Shown here: one piece after another, positions 22,086-33,522 of the stretch
Numbering within the stretch: the stretch's first letter is position 1
Layout of the letters: each line of letters starts with the position of its first letter
Source: Rhipidocladum racemiflorum
Lineage: Eukaryota > Streptophyta > Magnoliopsida > Poales > Poaceae
DNA length: 64,000 bases
NCBI GenBank assembly: GCA_036346355.1
Contig: CM070591.1
Coordinates: 23,730,001 to 23,794,000, forward strand
Direction of reading: 5' to 3'
Notes under the pieces: model-generated
Database searches by the model: none
What the model was told of the DNA's origin: nothing
Seen by the model: the letters and a program-made list of their open reading frames with translations, nothing else
Translations under genes and position numbers: made by a program

Positions 22086-23431
22086 CGTTTGATGGATTAG
22101 TCACTCTCAAAGACGGAGAAATATGGCTTCGGGTCATAGAAGAGAAGCTTGCTTGGGTACAATGTGAAGATGAGGAGAAGGTCCCCTATGCTACTTGTCA
22201 GTTAGAAGGAGATGCATTAGTCTGGAGGAAAGGTTTCTACGCCACCTCGGAAGATGGACATACTATCACTTGGTTGGAAATTGCCACCGCCCTTCGTCAG
22301 TTTGTTGCGTCATCAGATGATAGTGTGACTACGGCGAGTTCAGAGAAGAGTACAACCCCTGCACCCAATACCATACCGGGACGTTGTTCTTTGAAGTATT
22401 GTCAACCAAACAAGTTAGAAGACCGTGCATGCATCCGATGTGGAGAAATAGGATACACTGCTGATGAACATGCAATCAATTGTTCCAGCTGCAAAGGAAG
22501 CCATTTACCCGGAGAATGTCCTATGCGCAATATCACCTGCTATCTTTGCGAAGGTCGTGATCATTGCCCAGCTCAATGTCCCTTAGATCCAATAGTGACC
22601 GCTGTGACTCGGCATCAGCGAGAGAATCTTCGAGCCGTCCTTGCTCAAGAGTTAGCAAAAAGAGAAGGATTGTCATCCGCACCAGCTGTGCCACGTGAAG
22701 AAATGAAGAATAAGCATGTCAACCCTATCCACCTACCTTAGGGAAATAAGTGATACTGGGTCACCATGGAATTATTTCTTGTGTGATAAATGAGGTCATT
22801 AGCCTAGAGAATGCCCCATCAACCCAGCACGATGACCCAAACGTTCATGTTACCACTGTGGCGAGTCAGGTCATTTGCTAAGGAATGCCACAGAAAGATC
22901 AAGCAATTTCGAAAGCCATGATCATCCCAGAAATTACATCAGTAAAGATTTTAACTCAGAAAGGGAATGGCAAGGCTATGGAAGCAACTTGCTTAAGGAG
23001 CCAGTTGAAGCAAGAGGAATTGGTTAAGACCCCTGATCCAAAGGATGAATGCAAGGAATTGGAAGATCACCGCAAGCGTCAGAAAGTTGGTCAAGAAGGA
23101 CCACCGCAACAGCGAATGAGGAGTACCCCTCAACAATTCAGTTGCCATACTGCTTAGACTTTGTTAGAGACACTTTCACCAGTGCTTCGCCCCAATGGTT
23201 AGAGTTTCCATAACATCAACCTAGTGAAACGTTCTCAAAAGAAAAGCCTGCTGCCTAGAATTTGCTTTGCCTGTCATCAGCCAGAAAATTTTGCTAACCA
23301 CTACTCTCAGAAGAAAGTGGTCACCATTGATCGCATCAATCTCAGCTCTGCCCTACCAAGATTAGTACCATGTCAGGAGAAAGCCAACGGATGTCAGTCA
23401 AGTGTTGCTTCAGATGCAATGAGCCAGGACA
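22086..23431 (+). pseudogene. gag: Element B gag remnant with an array of CCHC zinc knuckles
   Basis: The capsid part (WLRVIEEKLAWVQCEDEEKV, then CQLEGDALVWRKGFYATSED) aligns with A's gag but is much diverged. The open frame 22274-22741 then shows three knuckles in a row: CIRCGEIGYTADEH, CSSCKGSHLPGEC and CYLCEGRDHCPAQC. Further down are CYHCGESGH near 22850 (frame-broken), CFACHQPENFANHY at about 23263, and CFRCNEPGH at 23405-23431, which is cut by element C. A, C and E gag have one knuckle, so B's nucleocapsid region is expanded. No pol follows. Frame breaks are numerous. Confidence 0.65.
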
Positions 23432-26400
23432 TGTAACACCCCAAAATTTTGCTTTTCTTAAATTCATGTGTGATTTGGCACTTTGGTGAATTTTTGGAAT
23501 TTTCTGGAATTTATTTGGATTTATTTGGAATTTATTTGAATTTATTCCATTTTGAAATAATTAAAGAATTTAATTTTGCAAATAAAATTTTGTTGGAAAT
23601 ATTTTATTTGAGTCCAAAATGTTCCAAAATATTTTCCAGAATTTTTCTGGAATTTTTCTGAGTCTTTTGCTATTTTTAATGAATTAAATGAATTACTGGG
23701 AATTATTTTAAATATTAAATCGCTGGAAAATCCAACTCGGGTCAAGTACTGTTCATCCGACCGAGTCGGACTCGAGTCCGACCCGAGCCAGTTGACTCGA
23801 CCGAACCCACTCCTAACCCTAATCAATCCCAACCGTTGGATCAAGATCCAACGGCTGAGATCAGCCCGTACCGGTTCGAGCCGTAACCGGGCCGGATCCG
23901 ATCGCGCCGTGCGATCGTGGCCGTTGATCGCGCCACGTGGACGGCCACGATTTCGTCATCTTCGCCGAGTCCGAGCCGGACTTCGCCGCCGCGCCCGCCG
24001 TAGCGAACTAGGTTTCCGCTTAGGCACGGACGCCGAGGCTATTTAAAGCGTGAGACGTCCCGAGGTTGCCCTCATCCTTGCGCACTGTTCCCGAGCCATC
24101 TCGCCGAGCCGCCACCGTTGAGCCGCAATCGCTCGCCGGAGTTGTCTCTTCCCTCCGCTGCGGTTTGCGCCGGTTTCGCCGTCGTCGTCCGTCGTCTTCC
24201 GCCGAGAAGGAGCCAGATCCGGAGTCCCCGCGACGACGCACCGAAGGAGGCTTCATCTCGCCGGAGCACGCCCCCAAACGCCCGTCGGGCTCGTCGTCCC
24301 CGTCTCCGGTCAAGCCGGCGCCGCGGAAGCCATCGCCGTCCGCGAGCTCGGAGGACCGTCGGATCCAGATCGGACAGTTGAGGTGAGCTCACGTGTTCCC
24401 AAACCCGATTAGATCTGGATCGTTGGATCAAGATCCAACGGTTCGCAATTGCCACGTGCTGTAGCAGTGCGAATATAGGATTAGATCTGGACCGTCCGAT
24501 CTAGATCGAACGGCCCACGAGCAACGAGTAGTTTCAACGTGTTAACCCTGGATCTAATCCACGCCGTTGATTTTCAAACCAACGGCTGAGATTGCGCCAC
24601 GTGTCGGGAAGATGGACCGCCGCGGTCAACGCCGTCCACGCGCGCGTGTAGGACGCCACGCCGCTGGGCCCGCGTGTCGAGGGGCCGCATGTCGATGGCT
24701 GACCCGCCAGCGCCGACGTCACCCATGACGTCACAATGGGTCCCACTGTCAGCCGACTGCGGCCGAGCCCGCCGACGTCGGCGATGACGCTACCCGAGAG
24801 GGCCCACATGTCGGCGACACGTGAAGTCGTGGACCGAGTCCACAGTAGACCCAAGCCGAGCGTGGACCAAGTCCATGGACCGGTGGCGTCAGCGAGGCCA
24901 ATCGAGGCTGCCACGTGTCCATGCCGACGCAATAATTAATTTCCGAAAAAGAAAATGATTTATTAATTCGAAATATTGATTCAAATTTAGATTCAAACTT
25001 CAAACGCTTATAACTTTTGCGTTTCAACTCCGATTTGAGCGATTCAAATTTCTAAATTTGTATAAAATTGAGATCTACTTAAATATGAATTTTATTTAAT
25101 TTTTGGACTAAAGTTTTTCTCTGTAATATTATTTAATTGATTATTTAAACTTTAAATAATCATAACTTTATGCTTTAACTCCAAATTTGACGATTCTAGT
25201 TTCTAAAAATCCAGAAAATTATGTTCTCTCTGTTTATGGATTTTATTTGGAGTTTTGGGATGTTTTTGCCTAGTGTTTATTTGTGTATTTGCTATTTGCA
25301 CGCTTTACGAGTAGACGTTGAAGTCTTGGGAAGGATTCGAGGGAGAAGTGTTGACTCAGGATCCAACTCAAGACCAAGAGCAAGTACTTTTTGAAGGCAA
25401 GTTGTGCTTTGACCATGTTGATCCTATTTCGAAATCTATTTTGATTTAAACTATTGCATGCTAGTTCAATTAGAAAGATACTTTGTTTAAACATGGGGGT
25501 TAGATAAACACCAATTTGCTGTATGACACCTTGATTATCTAAGTATGTGCCATGACCCTTTGTCACCCTAGTTGTGGATTACTAGTTGGACATTATTAAA
25601 TTGCCAACATGGGTTTAGATCGTTGTAGTATCGCTTAGACACGCTACGTGCTCATGACATGATTTTGGATAATCAAATGCTAATATTTACTTAATGATAT
25701 ATTGAACCTGTTTTGGAAAAGTATCATGTGATGTTGATGGCACGTGGTGCATGGTAATCAAGCGGGGTTTGATAAACGATTTCGGCCAGGGCATGTGGCA
25801 AGAGTAATCAGGTGGGCCAGTTGTGGCATTGGGAGTGATGATTTGGTTTTTCGGGTAGTCTTGCCCTGGTCACTCTAAGGACTTAACCTTGCAAGCCTTT
25901 GAACTGGGTCATACTTGCAACCACATGGCTGGAATGGGACGGCCCTAGTTGACTAAGTCGCTAAGGACTCACTTGTGGAGCCTCGTGGTGTCGATTACAC
26001 CTTTTGTGTGATTGTGCGGGGAGCGTATCGTGGTCGTGGGCCGAGATACCCATCTAACGGTGTGTTGGTCCCATACTTCGCCTTGGCTAAGGGAAGGGAT
26101 GGTGTAGAGCACGAACCTGAGAGGACCACCTGTGTTGTTTGAGGCTTCCGAAGGCTTTGTTACTGAACTCGCCTTTGTGGTGTTTGATTTGTATCTTGTG
26201 GGTAAAGTGCATAACCTCTGCAGAGTGTAGAATCTATTTGAATAGCCGAGTCCACTGTGATCTTGGACAATGCTCGGGAATTACAGTCAGGGTTAGACTT
26301 TACGAAAATAACTTGGTTTTGAAAAGATGGGTTGGTTTAACAAGGAAGCTGATGGAAATATGGTGTAGGATGGGAAAAATGTTCGTTAAACTTCTTGAAA

Positions 26401-26933
26401 AGTTATTTATGCTTTACTTATTTCTCTTTGCTTTGAATCTACTTATATTACTTGTCAAAAGTCAAGCATCGCAAATATACCCTGAGCTATCTCTTTGTAC
26501 TAAGCCATGCATATAGTATATTAGCTTGCATTACTGTGCATGACTTGCCGAGTACCAAGTACTCACCCTTGCCTCAACACAATATCGCTTGAAGAGGAGA
26601 TTACGCCACTTTGGAGGAGGAACTCCAAGAAGACCCGTCTACTTAGGGATGCGAGCCCACCGGTTGCCTGTGGTATCTTTGGATGGCGCCCACAGTTTAT
26701 TTGATTTTCCGCTGCTGCTATTTCTCTTTTAATAAGTTTCGCCTTGCAAGGCATATATTTGTAACTTGGCCATAAGGTCGAGTAACCCTTTGATTATTTA
26801 AATAAAGTACTTTGATAGTATCGTTTGGTATGATTGTGATATATACCGATGTTAAGACTGTGTGCACTAAGCGCGTTCTGGACTAGTGCTGAATACACAG
26901 AGGGTCCGGATTTGCAAATTCGGGGTCCCGACA
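23432..26933 (+). repeat. 5' LTR of element C
   Basis: TG...CA ends, 3502 bp, with the TATA-like box at 24040-24047 and AATAAA near 26803. The GC-rich part (23880-24940) differs from A's in detail but keeps palindromes around 23837, 24423 and 24500. Against its own truncated 3' copy (32609-33522), differences again cluster at CAG/CTG, for example AGTACTGTTC against AGTATCGCTC. Confidence 0.92.
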
Positions 26934-26937
26934 GAGG

Positions 26938-26953
26938 TGGTATCAGAGCCAGG
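26938..26953 (+). promoter_or_regulatory. Primer-binding site of element C
   Basis: TGGTATCAGAGCCAGG, 4 bp after the LTR, is the longest Met-tRNA match in the window. Confidence 0.92.
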
Positions 26954-27150
26954 TTGACTGTAGGCTCAACCCTAAGCTAGAATGGTCGTAGTGAGGATAA
27001 AACCTATTTTCTAAAGCTAAAAATTTGTGAAGACAAGAAATGACATCTCGACTTATCCCCTTCTCTCTTTTCGTCTCTTGCTGAAATTTTCCCTTACCTT
27101 GTCACAATTTGAAAATTCCGAGTTCTTACGTAAAGCACTCTTGTGACAGG

Positions 27151-27862
27151 ATGGAGGAAGAGTTCAACTACGTTGATCTAGGAGTTGGTCACGCCATGAA
27201 CTTTGGCACATGCTACAAACTCTCGGAGATTTTGAGAAGCCCCAATACCAAGTGGAAGTGATCGGACAAGCGAGGATTGGTCAAGGCTTGTGGCGTGAGG
27301 ATTGAGGTACTGTCAGAAGAGGGGCCCAGGCAATCGCCCGATACAACTTTGCCGCTAGAAGATCTACAATGCAGATGGGTATCCAAGAAGTTTCACGACG
27401 AGCAATGCGGCACATTACCAGATCCACGCCAGAGAGTTGGAAAGCACGGTGTTCCGTTATCATCCGGCAGCAATAACCTTCTTGACCCGAAGACGATTCA
27501 GGATGAGAATGCCACGGTTACACGGTTGGCACGATTAAATCGTCGCCGCCAGGAAGATGTACTAGATAATACAAGCAAGGAGCTACGAAGGCCCGCAAGG
27601 AAATCACGACAGAGAAGAACAGATGGCGGGAAGCTCAGAGTATGTGGCACACCTTCTACGAAGGATTGACGAGTTGGAAATGACTTTGTACGGACTGCAC
27701 CAGAGCGATTACTCGAGCTACGAGCCAGATCCAGAGGAGTCGGATCTCGATGAGGACATCGCTTCTTCGACTACCACAGATGACATAGTCATTTGGACAT
27801 GGCGATCGTTCGCGCCTATGCCACAAAGACCTGCACCCGTGCCGTGGAGGTTTTCTCGATGA
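27151..27862 (+). pseudogene. Element C leader ORF upstream of gag (frameshifted)
   Basis: This is the C counterpart of the 6600 leader ORF. It starts MEEEFNYVD at an ATG after TGTGACAGG and continues through three frames (27277-27669, 27623-27862). The charged, coiled-coil-like segment (LDNTSKEL, RIDELEMTLYGL) and acidic tail (YEPDPEESDLDEDIASSTTT) are recognisable, ending at a stop just after PWRFSR. Indels relative to A and E include several at CAG/CTG sites. Function is unknown; conservation across three elements argues it is a genuine element gene. Confidence 0.55.
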
Positions 27863-28142
27863 GTGAGCTTAGGTTCTATAGTGAGACTCCTTCGCCGAGT
27901 CGAGTCATAGAATAAAGAGTCACCCTTTAGGCGTTAGACTCCAGAGATAGTTCGATTTGGATTTGCTTTGTTTGCTGAGTGTGCAGTATGTGTTGCAAGG
28001 CCCTTAGGCATTGTAAGCAGCCATACCAAGTTATTAATAATAAAGATAGACCTTAAAGTTACCCCTTTTGCCCCGCATAAGTTCCATATTACTTGTCTAT
28101 TCTTGTTTCCCTCTCATCTCTAAACCTAGAGCAAATCGACAG

Positions 28143-29148
28143 ATGGTGAACACCCGTGGAAACTTTGGAAGCAATGGGAGTGGATCTCGCCAATGGAAAC
28201 CCCAATGATGGAGCACCGGCCGCCCTTTGGATGTGCAGAATTTTGGAGCATTTCTTGCTGCTCGGACCCGATTGATGCATGCTATGATGCAACAAATGCA
28301 GCACGTCCTTTGCTCAGGCCACTTTGCTAATCAAGTTAATCGGGGACCACGCCGTAATACAAGGTCGCCGAGTTCATGAGGACTCACCCACCCACTTTCT
28401 CTGGAAATGCCAATCCATTGGAGGCCGATGATTGGTTAAGATCAATTGAGAGGAAGCTACACATAGCTCAATGCATAGGGAATGAGAAGGTACTTTACGC
28501 TTCTCATCGCTTGGAAGGAACAAACCGCCGAATGGTGGGAGAACTTACGTGCCCACGCAGAGAACCCTCAAGATATCACTTGGGAGGAGTTCACAATGCA
28601 TTCGACAAGATCACGTGCTGAAGGAATTATGGACCTTAAGAAGGAGGAGTTCAGAGCATCAAGCAAGGTAATCAGCCGGTGGCCGACTACCTGAACAAGT
28701 TCACACAGCTAGCACGCTACGCACTGAGGACGTAGCGACGGATAAATCCAGGCAGCCGTTTTATGAAGGGACTTAACTCAGATTGCAAGTAGGGTTGATC
28801 ACCCACACCTTTCCGGATTTCCAAGAGTTGGTGAATAAGGCGCTTATTCTTGAGGACAAGCGCAAGGAACTGGATGAGAACAGAAGCGCAGGATGCAACA
28901 AAGAAGGATCACGTCGAGGAACGCATAGCGGCGCTGAGAGTTGCACCAAATCAATTCTTGATTCCAACCACGAATGCAACGAGGACACCATCCCAGCACC
29001 AAGACCTGCCAATCGTAACTACCAAACCCCACTTCGCTAGAAACGCTACCTCGTGCAACAAATAGGAATGTGAGACGCTGCTACAAGCGCAACGAGCCAG
29101 GACACTTTGCCAACAGCTTGTCCAAAGAAGACAGCGAGAGCGACCCCG
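28143..29148 (+). pseudogene. gag: Element C gag, multiply frameshifted
   Basis: Gag starts MVNTRGNFGSNGSGS after ATCGACAG. Capsid pieces are readable in successive frames: THPPTFSGNANPLEADDWL at 28376, MDLKKEEFRA at 28630, LITHTFPDFQELVNKALILE at about 28796. A damaged CCHC knuckle (CYKRNEPGHFANSL-like) sits near 29080. At least eight indels relative to A and E fragment it, many at CAG/CTG (for example ACAAACCGCC for ACAGCCGCC). Confidence 0.8.
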
Positions 29149-29230
29149 TCGCTTCAATCTAGGAACCACCCAGCTAGGACGCCAAAGCACCAGAGCCACA
29201 CCTGCATCGTGGTGAGAGGCCGAGTCAACC

Positions 29231-30640
29231 ATGTCACCGCGGATGCACCTGCAGAATGCTACGGACGTCGTCTTGGGTAAGTTACTTGTTAACTCAAGAC
29301 CTGCAATGCTTTGTTTGACTCGAGCTTCGCATTCGTTTGTTTCGCAAGGCTTTGCTACTAGAACTGATTTAAGGATTGCAAGACTTAAGTGCATGCTTTT
29401 AGTTCAAACCCTGGTTCAACTCCGAGCGGAAGTAGGATGTTCCGGGTGAGAATACTAATAGATGGAATAGAGTTCCTAGCAAACCTTATAATTTTGGAGA
29501 CCCAGACCTTAGATGTTATATTGGGAATGGATTGGTTATCCAAGCACAAGGCCGTATTGGATTGCGGACGAAGGACTATCTCAGTTGAGAGCCCGTGTGG
29601 GAAGAAAGTGGAATTTCAAGCCACCGCAGTTAGAGACGGACAGTTGATGGTTAATAGTACCAAGGCGATCAGCATAGAGGATGTTCCAGTAGTGAATGAG
29701 TACCCCGATGTTTTTCCCGAAGATCTACCTGGTATGCCGCTGCACGAGGACATAGAGTTTGTGATAGAACTTGTACTATGCAAGACCGATAGCAAAGAGA
29801 CCCTATCGGATGTCTAACGAGGAGTTGGTAGAGATGAAGAAACAGCCGGAAGAGTTAATGGAGAAAGGATTTATCGAGGCCGAGTTAGTCGCCGTGGGGA
29901 GCACCGCTTTGTTTGTCAAGAAGAAGGACGGGAGTTTCAGGATGTGCATCGACTACCGTGCACTCAATGAAGTCACCGTGAAGAATAAGTATCCGCTACC
30001 CAGGATTGATGATTTGTTTGATCAGTTAAGAGGAGCCGGAGTTTTCTCCAAGATTGATCTCGAGATCGGGATACCATCGCTGAAGATCCGATCGAGGAAG
30101 ATATTCAAGATCGCATTCTCGTCAAGATATGGACATTACGAGTTTACGATTATGTCCTTTGGGCCGATTTAATGCGCCAAATTATTTCATGAATATGATG
30201 AATAAGGTGTTCATGGAATATTTGGACAAGTTTGTCGTCGTGTTCATAGACGATATCCTAGTCTACTCCAAGACAGGAGGATGAACATGCCGAACACTTA
30301 AGGCGAGTTTTGGAAAAGGCGAGGAACAGCAACTTTTCGCCAAGTTCAGCAAGTGTGACTTTTGGAAGGACAAAGTGGAGTTTCTTGGACATGTAATGAC
30401 CGCGGAAGGAGTCGCCGTGGATCCAAGCAAAGTAGAAGCTGTGTTACATTGGGAGCAGCCAAGATCGTGACCCGATTCGGAGTTTCCTTGGAATGGCAGG
30501 ATACTACCGCCGTTTCATTGAAGGCTTTTCGACAATTCTGCGAAGCCTCTTACGCAATTGCCGAAGAAGGAAAAGAAGTTTGTATGGGCGCTTGAGAATG
30601 TGAGAAAGGATTTCAGGAGTGAAGAAGCGATTGACATCGA
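29231..30640 (+). pseudogene. pol: Element C protease and reverse transcriptase, frameshifted
   Basis: The protease active site is damaged: A and E read LFDSGASHSF, while here the Ser/Gly codons are lost (CLTRASHSF). The second protease motif ILGMDWLSKHKAVLDCG is intact at about 29519. RT follows in 29771-30172 (KKDGSFRMCIDYRALNEV and SSRYGHYEFTIMSFG), then the polymerase site FIDDILVYSK near 30243 in another frame. Several more indels occur before 30640. Confidence 0.85.
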
Positions 30641-30643
30641 CCG

Positions 30644-31297
30644 GTGTTAGTTCTACCGGATGTTGCTCAAAGCTTCGATATTTATTGTGACGCATCGCGC
30701 CAAGGACTTGGATGTGTGCTGATGCGGAATGGAAAGGTCGTCGCCTATGCATCAAGGCAGTTGAGGCCGCATGAGGAAAATTATCCGACACATGACCTAG
30801 AGTTAGCCGCCGTAGTGCATGCCTTGAAGATATGGCGCCACTATCTGATTGGAAACAGATGTGAAGTGTATACGGATCATAAGAGCCTTAAGTACATATT
30901 CACCCAGTCGGATCTGAATATGAGGCAAAGGAGATGGCTAGAGTTAATCAAGGACTACAATGTTGGAATCCATTACCATCCCGGGAAGGCCAACGTAGTT
31001 GCCGATGCTCTGAGTCGGAAGAGCCATACCGCGAGTATGTGGCTAGCCATAAGTCAGGATGAGTTATGTGAGGAGTTTCAGAAAATGAAGATTGAGGTTG
31101 TACCTAAGCGGATTCTTGGCCGCATTAGAAGTAAAACCGACCTGGAGGATCAGGTTCGAGAAGGACAAAAGGATGATGACAAGATCCGCAGACTAAGTCC
31201 ATCAAGGAGGAAGGCAAGGCGAGAGGACTTCAAGTTGGATGAGCAAGGCACGTTGTGGATGAAGGATCGCATTTGTGTGCCTAACAAAAGGAGTTAA
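30644..31297 (+). CDS. pol: Element C RNase H segment (open fragment)
   Basis: A 217-codon open frame covers RNase H and the linker to integrase. Acidic catalytic residues are kept in IYCDAS, THDLELAAVVHALKIW, YTDHKSLKYI and ADALSR. The following TASMWLAISQDELCEEF and RKAREDFKLDEQGTLWMKD lead toward the integrase zinc finger. The frame ends at an indel near 31290. Confidence 0.88.
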   Translation: MLVLPDVAQSFDIYCDASRQGLGCVLMRNGKVVAYASRQLRPHEENYPTHDLELAAVVHALKIWRHYLIGNRCEVYTDHKSLKYIFTQSDLNMRQRRWLELIKDYNVGIHYHPGKANVVADALSRKSHTASMWLAISQDELCEEFQKMKIEVVPKRILGRIRSKTDLEDQVREGQKDDDKIRRLSPSRRKARREDFKLDEQGTLWMKDRICVPNKRS

Positions 31298-31429
31298 AGC
31301 AACTGATTTTGGAAGAAGCCCATGACTCCAAGTACTCAATTCACCACTGAAGCGCCAAGATGTATCAGATCTGAAGGAGAGATTCTCGTGGCCGAGTATG
31401 AAACGTGAAGTTGCCGAGCATGTTGCATT

Positions 31430-32572
31430 GTGCGACGTATGCCGGAGAGTCAAGGCAATGCATCGAGACCAGCAGGATTGCTACACCTGAAAATACCTGA
31501 GTGGAAGTGGGAGGAAATCGGAATGGATTTCATTACCGGTTTGCCGAAGACTCAAGGGGGTTATGACTCCATATGGGTTATAGTGGATCGCTTGACTAAA
31601 GTAGCCCATTTTATCCCCGTGAAGACCACTTACTCGGGAGATAAATTAGCGGAATTGTACATGATCAGGATTGTCTGTTTGCACGGAGTGCCCAAGAGGA
31701 TTGTATCGGACAGAGGTACCCAATTTACCTCAAGGTTTTGGAATAAGTTGCATGAAGCCATGGGGACCCGTTTGAACTTCAGTACGGCTTATCATCCACA
31801 GACGGATGGACAGACCGAAAGAGTCAACCAGATTCTGGAAGATATGCTAAGAGCTTGTGCATTGGCTTATGCTACCTCTTGGGATAAGAGTTTGCCGTAT
31901 GCTGAGTTCAGTTACAACAATAGTTATCAGGCTAGTTTTAATTTGTCACCTTTTGAGGCACTGTATGGTCGACCATGTCGGACGCCATTGAATTGGAATG
32001 AGACCGGCGAGCGCCGTGTCTTTGGGCCTGATATTCTACAAGAGGCTGAAGAGCAGATCACTATGATTAGGGAAAGGTTGAAGATAGCCCAATCTCGACA
32101 AAAGAGTTATGCTGACAATCGTCGCCGGGATTTGAGTTTTGAACCAGAAGACTTTGTTTACCTCAGAGTTATGCCTCTCAGGGGAGTTAAGAGGTTCCAT
32201 GCCAAAGGGAAACTCGCACCCCGTTATGTTGGACCATTTAAGATTTTGAGCCGCAGAGGCGAAGTTGCTTATCAGCTGGAGTTGCCACAGTCGTTAACAG
32301 GGGTACATGATGTATTCCATGTGTCCCAGTTGAAGAAATGTCTCCGAGTTCCTGAGGAACAGACACCGCTAGAGTCAATTGAGTTGCATGAGGATTTGAC
32401 TTATAAGGAACATCCTGTGTGGATTCTAGACACAATGGACCGAGAAACTAGAAACAAGTCAACCCGTTTCCGTAGAGTTCAGTGGAGCAACCATGAGGAA
32501 AGCGAAGCGACTTGGGAGCGCGAAGAGGATTTGAAGAAAGAGTTTCCAAACCTATTCTTTAGTGAGCCCTGA
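31430..32572 (+). CDS. pol: Element C integrase with chromodomain (longest open gypsy ORF)
   Basis: A 380-codon uninterrupted frame begins just after the HHCC finger (HVALCDVC, encoded immediately upstream). The catalytic triad is complete: Asp33 in GMDFITGLPK, Asp94 in VSDRGTQFTS and Glu130 in DGQTERVNQ, a D-35-E spacing. The integrase C-terminal core (VPEDF-type YLRVMPLRGVKRF, then YVGPFKILSRRGEVAYQL) leads to a chromodomain at about residues 320-378 (ILDTMDRETRNKSTRF, WSNHEESEATWEREEDL). Integrase inserts element DNA, and the chromodomain probably biases target choice. The start codon is only the first Met of the open segment; the native protein is cut from a polyprotein. Confidence 0.9.
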   Translation: MRRMPESQGNASRPAGLLHLKIPEWKWEEIGMDFITGLPKTQGGYDSIWVIVDRLTKVAHFIPVKTTYSGDKLAELYMIRIVCLHGVPKRIVSDRGTQFTSRFWNKLHEAMGTRLNFSTAYHPQTDGQTERVNQILEDMLRACALAYATSWDKSLPYAEFSYNNSYQASFNLSPFEALYGRPCRTPLNWNETGERRVFGPDILQEAEEQITMIRERLKIAQSRQKSYADNRRRDLSFEPEDFVYLRVMPLRGVKRFHAKGKLAPRYVGPFKILSRRGEVAYQLELPQSLTGVHDVFHVSQLKKCLRVPEEQTPLESIELHEDLTYKEHPVWILDTMDRETRNKSTRFRRVQWSNHEESEATWEREEDLKKEFPNLFFSEP

Positions 32573-32594
32573 ATCTCGGGGACGAGATTCTATT

Positions 32595-32606
32595 AAGGGG
32601 GGGAGG
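32595..32606 (+). promoter_or_regulatory. Polypurine tract of element C
   Basis: AAGGGGGGGAGG precedes the C 3' LTR by 2 bp, identical to A. Confidence 0.9.
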
Positions 32607-32608
32607 TT

Positions 32609-33522
32609 TGTAACACCCCAAAATTTTGCTTTTCTTAAATTCATGTGTGATTTGGCACTTTGGTGAATTTTTGGAATTTTCTGGAATTTATTTGGATTTA
32701 TTTGGAATTTATTTGAATTTATTCCATTTTGAAATAATTAAAGAATTTAATTTTGCAAATAAAATTTTGTTGGAAATATTTTATTTGAGTCCAAAATGAT
32801 CCAAAATATTTTCCAGAATTTTTCTGGAATTTTTCTGAGTCTTTTGCTATTTTTAATGAATTAAATGAATTACTGGGAATTATTTTAAATATTAAATCGC
32901 TGGAAAATCCAACTCGGGTCAAGTATCGCTCATCCGACCGAAGTCGGACTCGAGTCCGACCGAGCCGATTGACTCGACCGAACCCACTCCTAACCCTAAT
33001 CAATCCCAACCGTTGGATCAAGATCCAACGGCCGAGATCAGATCGGCACGTCTCGAATCGGCGTAGCCGGATCCGATCGCGCCGTGCGATCGTGGCCGTT
33101 GATCGCGCCACGTGGACGGCCACGATTTCGTCATCTTCGCCGAGTCCGAGCCGGACTTCGCCGCCGCGCCCGCCGCCGTAGCGAACTAGGTTTCCGTCTA
33201 GGGCACGGACGCCGAGGCTATTTAAAGCGTGAGACGTCCCCCGAGGTTGCCCTCATCCTTGCGCACCCGTTCCCGAGCCATCTCGCCGGGCCGCCACCGT
33301 TGAGCCGCAATCGCTCGCCGGAGTTGTCTCTTCCCTCGCTGCGGTTTGCGCCGGTTTCGCCGTCGTCCGTCGTCTTCCGCCGAGAAGGAGCCCAGATCCG
33401 AGTCCGCGACGAGGCGCACCGAAGGGAGGCTTCATCTCGCCGAGCACGCCCCAAACGCCGTCGGGCTCGTCGTCGTCCCGTCTCGGTCAAGCCGGCGCCG
33501 CGTGAAGCCATCGCCTTCGCCG
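32609..33522 (+). repeat. 3' LTR of element C, truncated
   Basis: The first roughly 914 bp match C's 5' LTR (TATA-like box at 33220, palindrome at 33010). Matching stops at about 33517-33527, after GAAGCCATCGCC, where C's 5' copy continues GTCCGCGAGCTCGG but this copy becomes the B LTR (CAATGTTTCACCGTTAAC). Confidence 0.85.

Larger units (their letters stand above)
23432..33522 (+). mobile_element. Gypsy element C (Tekay/Del-like), 3' LTR truncated into B
   Basis: C starts at TGTAACACCCC in the middle of a B zinc-knuckle codon run. It has a complete 3502 bp 5' LTR, primer site, leader ORF, gag, pol with chromodomain, and polypurine tract, all closely related to A. Its 3' LTR is only about 914 bp long before it merges with the B LTR. 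The expected right TSD (GGACA, from 23427-23431) is therefore absent. Confidence 0.88.
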
